A stretch of 64,000 nucleotides of DNA from Gammaproteobacteria bacterium. Lineage in GTDB: Bacteria; Pseudomonadota; Gammaproteobacteria; Steroidobacterales; Steroidobacteraceae. The notes below the pieces were generated by a model. It was not told where the DNA came from and did not search any database. It saw nothing but the letters and a program-made list of their open reading frames with translations. The position numbers and the translations under genes are program-made. Location of the stretch: the NCBI GenBank assembly GCA_947455595.1, contig CANGOP010000004.1, forward strand, positions 114,429-178,428. The letters run 5' to 3'. Numbering within the stretch: the first letter of the stretch is position 1; each line of letters starts with the position of its first letter. This document shows, one piece after another, positions 58,048 through 64,000 of this stretch.

Positions 58048-59115
58048 ATGAATCCGTCTTTTTTGCGTTTGTGCGGCCTCAGCTCCGTAGTCTTGAGTAG
58101 CGTGTTCTTAGGCGCTCCGTTTGCCTCGGCCGATCAACTCGGCGAACGCGACGCTCGTTCGCCCGCCTTCTTCATTACACCGAAAACTGGTACGGCGACG
58201 GATGCGCCGGCCAGAAACACCCAGTACCTCTGTATCAGCGCCATCCCGTTGCCGCCTTCACTCATCACTCTGACAACGCCTCAAACGCCATGGGTTCATG
58301 GACAAAAGGTCATATCACGTGAAATTCCCTTTGTTGAGGGCGCGGTCAATTGGAATAACGTCCCGAACGCGCGCCCGGAGTTCAAAACATGGATTCAGAA
58401 TGGACAACGGCATTTCAAAGGAAACGGTATTCCCAACCACCCGACGGGCATCTTTCCGGTACAGCCCAATACCAGTGCCTACCCCTATTACGCCGCGGCA
58501 CCTGCTGAGGGCTATTCAAGTGCGGCCGAGATTCCCATCGGTCCATATGACCTCGACGTGACGGTCCCGGCCCACCCCGTTTACTCACAGACACCCGCCT
58601 GTATCAGCGACCTCGTCACCGGCGTCGTCACGCAGACTGGGGCTGTCTGGCATGCCAACGTGGCTTACGCCGGCGTGTGGGTCGATCCGATCGCGGCATT
58701 ACCCGTCGATAAATGCTGGGGGCATCCATACAACAAGCAGTACCACTACCACGGCTACTCGTGGAAATGCTTCCCGCGTCAAGGAGAGGCGCGTGAGCAT
58801 TCACCCCTCTTCGGCTATGCCATGGACGGCTTTGGTATCTACGGACCGCGCGGAGATGGCGGAAAGTTACTCAAGAATGAAGATCTGGACGAATGCCACG
58901 GACACGTTGGCTACGTCGAGTGGGATGGCCAGTGGACGACGATGTACCACTACCACGTGAATAATGAATATCCCTATGGCCCGGGTTGCTACCGTGGCAC
59001 GGTCGGAACTGTCGTGAGTCACGGCCAACATGCCCATGGCTTCCCAACGAACACGGCCTTACCGGCCGTAGACGCAGCAGCCGGCACCGATAGTGAAGGC
59101 AAGGTTCTGAGGTAG
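58048..59115 (+). CDS. Exported YHYH-domain protein
   Basis: A 355-residue protein with a signal peptide (MNPSFLRLCGLSSVVLSSVFLGAPFASA), so probably periplasmic or secreted. It has two copies of the YHYH-type motif (QYHYHGYSW near residue 232 and MYHYHVNNEYPYG near 300), which name the PF14240 family, together with several conserved Cys, Gly and Pro residues. Histidine clusters suggest metal binding, but the function of the family is not known. The ATG at 58048 begins a clean signal; the frame also has an ATG at 58018. It is divergent from tetR. Confidence 0.87.
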   Translation: MNPSFLRLCGLSSVVLSSVFLGAPFASADQLGERDARSPAFFITPKTGTATDAPARNTQYLCISAIPLPPSLITLTTPQTPWVHGQKVISREIPFVEGAVNWNNVPNARPEFKTWIQNGQRHFKGNGIPNHPTGIFPVQPNTSAYPYYAAAPAEGYSSAAEIPIGPYDLDVTVPAHPVYSQTPACISDLVTGVVTQTGAVWHANVAYAGVWVDPIAALPVDKCWGHPYNKQYHYHGYSWKCFPRQGEAREHSPLFGYAMDGFGIYGPRGDGGKLLKNEDLDECHGHVGYVEWDGQWTTMYHYHVNNEYPYGPGCYRGTVGTVVSHGQHAHGFPTNTALPAVDAAAGTDSEGKVLR

Positions 59116-59125
59116 CGGTGCTCAA

Positions 59126-59173
59126 CCTCCGGTTCTCTGCGGCAGCAATCTGCGTGCCGTTGAGAACCGGAGG
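59126..59173. terminator. Long hairpin between YHYH gene and small membrane protein gene
   Basis: A perfect 12-pair outer stem (59126-59137 with 59162-59173) encloses a five-pair inner stem (CGGCA with TGCCG). It begins ten bases after the YHYH stop. No T run follows, so it may be a Rho-assisted terminator or an mRNA-stabilising element. Confidence 0.5.
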
Positions 59174-59241
59174 GAACGAGACGCCATTCGGCGGGGACGT
59201 CGAAACCTTATCAACAGAATTGAACGAGCAGAACCGCAGAC

Positions 59242-59652
59242 ATGATGAAACATATTTTTAGGTCCACGCCGGTGATGTTGACTGACAACAGCAAAAAGCA
59301 GCGGATTTATAGCGTCCTCGTCCTTGTCGTTGCGTTAGGACAATTCATGTGCGCCTATGGATCCGGCGGGGCGTCTGGAGCCGACTCCGTGTCCGGATGG
59401 GTTCATACCGCGATGAATATCGCTAATACCATGATTGGGATTTCGGTCTTAATCCCGACGACCCGCGTTTGGGGCGCAGCCTTTTCATCGATAATTTTGG
59501 CGATGTCGATGGCGGCGAATTACAAGTTTTATGGCGCTGCCTATTTTTTGAAACTACTACCTTTTGACGGATCTCTCTTTATTCTTTCGATATGGTTGGC
59601 AGTGCATTATTGGCCAGATGCGCGCCAAATGATGAAGACGAGGAGAACCTAA
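59242..59652 (+). CDS. Small integral membrane protein
   Basis: This 136-residue protein has about four hydrophobic segments (VLVLVVALGQFMCAYGSG, AMNIANTMIGISVLIP, AFSSIILAMSMAANYKF and LPFDGSLFILSIWLAVHYW) and a short cytoplasmic N-terminus. I do not recognise the family; a DoxX-like arrangement is possible. It is A/T-rich compared with its neighbours. It may belong to the same unit as the YHYH gene despite the hairpin between. Confidence 0.65.
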   Translation: MMKHIFRSTPVMLTDNSKKQRIYSVLVLVVALGQFMCAYGSGGASGADSVSGWVHTAMNIANTMIGISVLIPTTRVWGAAFSSIILAMSMAANYKFYGAAYFLKLLPFDGSLFILSIWLAVHYWPDARQMMKTRRT

Positions 59653-60056
59653 TCCGCAATAACGGAGTTTCGGCGCACCGCAAATTCACTCATCGACGTG
59701 CGCTTCTGCGGCGAGCTCTAACCGCAAAAACGGCGCTTGCGCGTGTCGTAACGTAATTCGCTACACACAACAGGGACTTAACTCCCTGGCAAACGAAACG
59801 TCAGAGTGTCCCGTTGCTCCACATCTCGCTCGAGCGCTTTGATGCGCTTGCTTGACAGTTCACATACCAGGCATGGGACGGCTTCGATCGAATAGACGAT
59901 GCCTACATGAAAGCTCTCGAGCGGTTCGTGTGACCATCGCGATTCGCGTGAACCGATCGACGTTGAAGCCACCGCGGCGTGGGCACACGTGGCCACGGGG
60001 GCGTCACGAGCACAATCTACTTTAGATCGAGCTGTGGCATCCTACGGGCCTCGATC
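59653..60056. other. Intergenic region with a small minus-strand frame resembling a YgiT-type remnant
   Basis: No clear gene is present. A 72-codon frame at 59778-59996 (minus, GTG start) contains EAVPCLVCELSSKRIKALERD, which resembles the VPALVCxxCG segment of YgiT-type zinc-finger antitoxins, but the second Cys pair is missing. It may be a decayed fragment; this is a weak resemblance. Confidence 0.3.
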
Positions 60057-61736
60057 ATGCTTAATCAGCTCAAAAAACGCGTATGGGTCAGAGCCGTTGT
60101 CGCCGCACTGGTGATCGGACTCGCCATGATGGCGATGAAGCCCGTGCTCGAGCGAGTCATCCGCACGAAGATCGAGTCGGGAGCCATGCGGCACGGCGTG
60201 GTGGCTCGGATCGGGGCGGTCCACGTTGGCCTCTGGCCTATGCTCAGACTGGAGGGTCTTGATCTCGACGTCGGGCACGGCGGTCAACTGCATGCACAGA
60301 CCGTTGCGGCCACGTGGCTAGGGCATACAGTCCTCGCCTTTCGCACGGCCACGATGACGTTACCCGGTGGCATCACCCTAAGCTCCACAAACTCGAATTG
60401 GCGGCTGAGCGGTGACCTCAGTGACGCATTCGAGCTGATATTACGGGAGCCACAGGCGGGACTTTGGTTACGCAGACACGCGGAGGCTACTGGGAGCGTT
60501 TGGAACCTTCAGGCCCAGAACGTTGAGGTCGGGCGTCTTTTAACCGTGCGGCACGATGACCGTGTGCTGCTCGATGGTGGCGTAGCCAATGGCCGGATCG
60601 ATATTCGGTCTTCCACAGATACGGTTCAATTGGGTGTGGACCTCGACTTCAAAAATACGCGCGTCGGCGCATTGGTCGGCAACTCGGCCGATGATCCTCA
60701 ACTCGGCGCTCCGACCGACGTGACCCTCAAGTTCGCAGGCACCTGGCAATTGCAGCACCGCACGCTCGCCATTCCCTCGATCAACGCAACGGTGGCCGGC
60801 GCTGTCTTTTCGGGCTCGGTCACACTAACCGACCTTGACGCCGATCCAGCGATCGACCTTGAACTGGGGGCGCGACAGCTCGATTTTACGCAGTTGCTCG
60901 GCGCCTCCGGACTCGAAGTGCCAGAAGGGATCGGACTGACGAAGCGGAGTTCACAGGACCTTGGTGTGGCCACGATCGGCCTGAAGGTCCGCGGGCGCCT
61001 CGGAGCACCCACCACCCTGACGGTGAGTCAGGACGTCAGCTTCAAAGCGCCTGCCACACTACCGCCGGGTATCACCCGTCTGCGTGGCGACTTCCCTTTC
61101 GACGCGGTCGACAGCGCCCACCGGCACCGCACCATTAATGTCTCGCCCACTTCGCCAGACTTCATCTCACTGAGTGACGTTCCGCCTTTATTCCTCCGGA
61201 CCTTGCTGCTGGCCGAGGATGCGGGGTTCTACGGGCACCGCGGTATCGATTTACGCGAACTGCCGGTGGCGCTGCTGACGAACTGGTCACGCGGTACTGC
61301 GGCTCGCGGCGCGTCGACCATCTCACAGCAGCTCGCAAAGAACTTATTCCTTTCGCGAGACAAGCAACTTGGACGCAAGCTGCAGGAACTGCCGACTACG
61401 TTCCTGCTTGAGTCGGCGCTGAGCAAAGCGCGCATTCTGGAGATCTACTTGAATATTATCGAATGGGGTCCGGACCTGCGTGGACTACGGCCGGCAGCTC
61501 ACCACTATTTCGGTTGTGAGCCCCGGTCGCTGACTCCCGCACAGATGGCCTTCCTCGTGAGCATCATCCCAGGCCCAATCAAATACCAGAGTGCATTGAC
61601 GCATGGCACGCCGAGTTCGGGATTGCGCTCGTTGATCGATGATCTGCTGGCGAAACTGCGCTCCATCGACGTGATCAGCGAGGAAGAATTTCGAGAGGCA
61701 CTCAACGAACAACTGGTCGTCGGCGGCGAGGGCTAG
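60057..61736 (+). CDS. Membrane-anchored GT51 transglycosylase with AsmA-like N-terminal region
   Basis: The 559-residue protein has one N-terminal membrane helix (VWVRAVVAALVIGLAMMAM), a region of about 300 residues that resembles AsmA/TamB-like domains (VGLWPMLRLEGLDLDV, DFKNTRVGALVG), and a C-terminal family 51 glycosyltransferase domain. The GT51 signatures LLAEDAGFYGHRGID (catalytic E387), STISQQLAKNLFL and EIYLNIIEWG are present. It lacks a penicillin-binding transpeptidase domain. It should polymerise or otherwise act on lipid II-type glycans in the periplasm. The frame opens at 59979; the ATG at 60057 fits. Confidence 0.85.
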   Translation: MLNQLKKRVWVRAVVAALVIGLAMMAMKPVLERVIRTKIESGAMRHGVVARIGAVHVGLWPMLRLEGLDLDVGHGGQLHAQTVAATWLGHTVLAFRTATMTLPGGITLSSTNSNWRLSGDLSDAFELILREPQAGLWLRRHAEATGSVWNLQAQNVEVGRLLTVRHDDRVLLDGGVANGRIDIRSSTDTVQLGVDLDFKNTRVGALVGNSADDPQLGAPTDVTLKFAGTWQLQHRTLAIPSINATVAGAVFSGSVTLTDLDADPAIDLELGARQLDFTQLLGASGLEVPEGIGLTKRSSQDLGVATIGLKVRGRLGAPTTLTVSQDVSFKAPATLPPGITRLRGDFPFDAVDSAHRHRTINVSPTSPDFISLSDVPPLFLRTLLLAEDAGFYGHRGIDLRELPVALLTNWSRGTAARGASTISQQLAKNLFLSRDKQLGRKLQELPTTFLLESALSKARILEIYLNIIEWGPDLRGLRPAAHHYFGCEPRSLTPAQMAFLVSIIPGPIKYQSALTHGTPSSGLRSLIDDLLAKLRSIDVISEEEFREALNEQLVVGGEG

Positions 61737-62101
61737 ATCTTGTGGATGCGGATCACGACGTGGAATTGCCTCCGTCACGCCGGACAGGCTGCGGGTTGAT
61801 CACTACGGATGAACGCATTGGGTGATTTCATGCGCAGAGCTTTAATCTGTGCCCACTTGTCACGACCAGTGATGAACACGGGTCCGTGGTTGGCGGCCTT
61901 CTCGGCGCCGTAAAAAGCGGTGCGGAATGGCCTGGGGCCTTTCTGTCGTTGCGGGTCACGGGCAAGTAGGTCCAAACTTGTATGTCGTAGTGACGTACTC
62001 AGCACGCATCCCGTCACGAGAAACCCACCCAGACTTGGTCGGCGCGGACACGGCACAGGTCAAATCCGAAGCGTGGCCCTTCCTCTGCCTCGCATTGGGG
62101 C
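61737..62101. other. Intergenic region, no convincing gene
   Basis: A 93-codon minus-strand frame at 61775-62056 (GTG start) exists, but its sequence matches nothing I recognise and it has no ribosome site. It may be a gene fragment. The region holds the convergent ends of the transglycosylase and DUF917 genes. Confidence 0.4.
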
Positions 62102-63340
62102 TCAGCGGGCGTGTCGCTCTAAAGGAAGGTACGGGGTATCGAATCCGAAGTGGGCGGGGCCGAACAACTCTAAGCCTGACGGGGTTCGCCAGATATTTGG
62201 CGCGGGAAAGCCCAGCACAGAGACTCGTTGGCGTTTCGTGAAGTCCGGGTTTGAGATGGCTGTCCCGCTTCCGGAGTCTACAACCGAGATCAGATCTGGC
62301 GGCGTGACACTAACCTGGTCATCGCGCCAGGCGATGAGATTTTCATTCATATAGTGAATTCGATAGCGACTGCCGAGGAACCGACCACGCCCTTCAAGAA
62401 GGACGTCTCCCACTAGAAATCCTGAGTCGTCCTTCCAAGGAAAATCCACGACTTCACCTTCAAACAGCAGGTAACCGCCACCTGCGGCAAGGACCGCCGC
62501 AATCGGGTCGGCGCCTGCGACAGAGGCGTTCCGGCCGGCTCGCCCGAGACGTCCAGCTTTTGAAATTGAGCCACTGATCAGCACGCCCGGTCGCTTGGCA
62601 TCGCGTCCGGATAACGCGGCATCCGTGACGCCTAAATTACCCAGGCTGGTTACCGATATCGCCCTCAAGATGTCCTCTACTCTGGAGTTACGCGCGACTT
62701 TCTCGAGCACCAATGCGTCACCAAATCCAGTCACCGCAGCCAAGGGCGTCGTGGCCAACTCCGCATGAGCAATCGAGTCTTGAGTCGCTTCTGGGGTGGC
62801 GCGGCCTACACGATCAGCGTCTAGCATCGGCACCCCCAAGCGAGCGGCGGTCGACAGGGCCGCCGCTACACTCCACGGTCCTAACTCTCCAGCGACCGTA
62901 GCGACAAACGAGCGATGCAGGTGCTGACTGAGCAATCTAAAAGATGCTTCGACCGCATCAGTCTTAAGCGGCAAAAGGCCAGCATAGTTTTTCTGATCGG
63001 CTTCATTGGGGGGCGCATTACTGCCCAGCCCATAGGGAGATGCGACCCAGTCATCATCGGCCAGCTCGGCAATGGGCAGTAGTTCAAAGCTCAGGCCAGC
63101 GGCCAAGTCGTCTGCCAATTGCGCTCTGCCCTCGGCTAGCGTGCCGCCACCCCCGCACCCCAGATACGCGCAGCCCACCAAGATATCTTGAAGTGACTCC
63201 TCGCTGAGCTGTCGCGCGTTAGGATGTCGAAGACCGATGGGCGGCGTAACGACAGTCAGAGCTCGCCCACCTTGGGACACCGCAGCCAAGGTTAAGGCGG
63301 TTCCACCCAACAATTTTCGTCGCGAGTAACTGAAATCCAT
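62102..63340 (-). CDS. Tat-exported DUF917 (S-methyl thiohydantoin desulfurase-type) protein
   Basis: The 412-residue protein belongs to DUF917, with its GCAYLGCGGGGTLAEG motif near the N-terminus. Members are linked to hydantoin/thiohydantoin metabolism and usually cytoplasmic. Here a twin-arginine signal (SRRKLLGGTALTLAAVSQGG) precedes the domain, so the protein is predicted to be exported, which is unusual for the family. The ATG at 63340 has AGGAGA upstream; the frame begins at 63385. Confidence 0.83.
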   Translation of the reverse strand: MDFSYSRRKLLGGTALTLAAVSQGGRALTVVTPPIGLRHPNARQLSEESLQDILVGCAYLGCGGGGTLAEGRAQLADDLAAGLSFELLPIAELADDDWVASPYGLGSNAPPNEADQKNYAGLLPLKTDAVEASFRLLSQHLHRSFVATVAGELGPWSVAAALSTAARLGVPMLDADRVGRATPEATQDSIAHAELATTPLAAVTGFGDALVLEKVARNSRVEDILRAISVTSLGNLGVTDAALSGRDAKRPGVLISGSISKAGRLGRAGRNASVAGADPIAAVLAAGGGYLLFEGEVVDFPWKDDSGFLVGDVLLEGRGRFLGSRYRIHYMNENLIAWRDDQVSVTPPDLISVVDSGSGTAISNPDFTKRQRVSVLGFPAPNIWRTPSGLELFGPAHFGFDTPYLPLERHAR

Positions 63341-63385
63341 GACCGTCTCCTGCAGTCGGCTTAACCTGTGATTATGAACCCGCAT

Positions 63386-63700
63386 CTTTCAATAAAACCG
63401 ACGCTCTCCCCACAGTCGCGGCGGACACCGCGACGGCAAAACATATGCGGCATTGTCATTCACATAACGCGCGCGGTCGATGCGCAACACTATCCGAACG
63501 AGAAAACCGACCTTGATAGCTTACAGGTGCTCAGGCACTTTACTCCCACTCAATCGTCTCCTACCTATCTAAGTACCTACGATCATTTGACTTCTCAAAA
63601 TGATCGCAGCAATTGACCGTCGAATCGACCGTCAGAATAAGGCGCTTACAGAAGGCGGCCCGCGATAGATGGCGATACGTGCCGAATCGAGGCGGAAGCG
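63386..63700. other. Intergenic region between DUF917 and Fic genes
   Basis: No convincing gene lies here. A perfect nine-pair inverted repeat (63580-63588 with 63598-63606, nine-base loop) is present and could be a terminator or operator, possibly ending the Fic gene transcript. Confidence 0.4.
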
Positions 63701-64000
63701 TTACTGCAATGCGTACCAAGTAGAACGACCACCCCCGCGGCGCACGAGCAAACGCTTCTCAACCAGACTACCGAACGTTGACTTGAGCGTATTTGCGCTC
63801 GCGCCGTGCTCACGCACCATGTCACGCGTCATAACCCGCCCATGTTCCCTAGCGTAGTCAAGAATCTTCACGGCCAGATCGGTTAACGTGATAGCGGATT
63901 GCTCGCGCTCAACCTTGGCGGCAAGACGACGTTTCTGCTGCTGCAACGCCCGAAGGAAAAACAGTAGCCATGGCTGCCAATCCGGTGTGTTGGTGTTCAG
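63701..64000 (-). CDS. Fic-family protein, C-terminal part (cut by window edge)
   Basis: The frame is open to the right edge of the window, so the gene is partial. The translated end starts LNTNTPDWQPWLLFFLRALQ, followed by a lysine/arginine-rich helix and a winged-helix DNA-binding domain (VKILDYAREHGRVMTRDMV, then LVEKRLLVRRGGGRSTWYAL). That arrangement is typical of the C-terminal end of Fic-domain adenylyltransferases with a wHTH domain. The catalytic HxFx(D/E)GNGR motif would lie outside the window, so activity cannot be judged. Confidence 0.7.
   Translation of the reverse strand: MNTNTPDWQPWLLFFLRALQQQKRRLAAKVEREQSAITLTDLAVKILDYAREHGRVMTRDMVREHGASANTLKSTFGSLVEKRLLVRRGGGRSTWYALQ

Noticed and set aside
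61775..62056. A 93-codon minus-strand frame
   Set aside because: GTG start, no ribosome site and no recognisable domain; kept only as a possible fragment in the intergenic entry.
63368..63616. An 82-codon plus-strand frame in the DUF917-Fic gap
   Set aside because: No ribosome site and no family match; it also overlaps the inverted repeat.

Overview
The window looks like a chromosomal segment of a free-living Gammaproteobacterium, probably of the Nevskiales/Steroidobacterales/Xanthomonadales side. This is an inference from gene order (xseB-ispA-dxs, nrdR-ribD-ribE...ribBA-ribH-nusB-thiL, and purL/mltF/tadA in proximity), moderately high GC, a CirA-like TonB-dependent receptor and DUF1820. 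No insertion sequence, prophage, integrase or CRISPR array was seen.

Layout. Positions 1-4.1 kb (+) hold an isoprenoid/cofactor block: xseB, ispA, dxs, folE2. Positions 4.1-18.4 kb (-) hold the riboflavin/thiamine/one-carbon block, read right to left: an AcuC-like deacetylase, glyA, nrdR, ribD, ribE, then about 5 kb of unrelated genes (sarcosine/dimethylglycine dehydrogenase-like protein, class C beta-lactamase-fold hydrolase, a SUI1 factor, and a GNAT enzyme on the other strand), then ribBA (with a degenerate GTP cyclohydrolase II half), ribH, nusB, thiL and a Ser/Thr kinase with a cyclic-nucleotide-binding domain. Positions 18.4-31.4 kb hold ettA, a DUF4145 protein, a SIMPL protein, a three-domain kinase/M23/aminotransferase fusion, murI, purL, a DUF1820 gene, an orphan T6SS-type FHA gene and a yjdM/phnA-like gene. 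Positions 31.7-40 kb hold a TonB-dependent receptor with a good terminator, an M19 dipeptidase, tRNA-Ser(CGA), mltF, tadA and a large zinc-ribbon/membrane/beta-helix protein.

Positions 40.3-52.4 kb form a transport and catabolism region: two exported amidohydrolases, an APC permease, an MFS permease, and a tightly overlapping set of sodium:solute symporter, sugar nucleotidyltransferase and galactokinase-like GHMP kinase, followed by an FAD oxidoreductase. The three overlapping genes suggest uptake, 1-phosphorylation and nucleotide activation of an unidentified sugar. Positions 52.4-64 kb are accessory: a YkgJ-type cysteine-cluster protein divergent from an unusual radical SAM protein, a UPF0114 membrane protein, a DUF3228 protein, an SRPBCC protein, a TetR regulator divergent from a YHYH-domain protein with paired palindromes between them, a small membrane protein, an AsmA-like/GT51 transglycosylase, a Tat-exported DUF917 protein and the C-terminal end of a Fic protein cut by the window edge.

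A recurring feature is a -10-like hexamer whose last base lies exactly six nucleotides before the start codon (dxs, SUI1 gene, GNAT gene, deacetylase, kinase/M23/aminotransferase fusion, symporter, YkgJ gene, radical SAM gene). This is the geometry expected for leaderless transcripts. No single locus can be shown to be a wholly new system from sequence alone. The strongest candidates for something undescribed are the sugar-activation cassette, the radical SAM locus and the AsmA-like/GT51 fusion.
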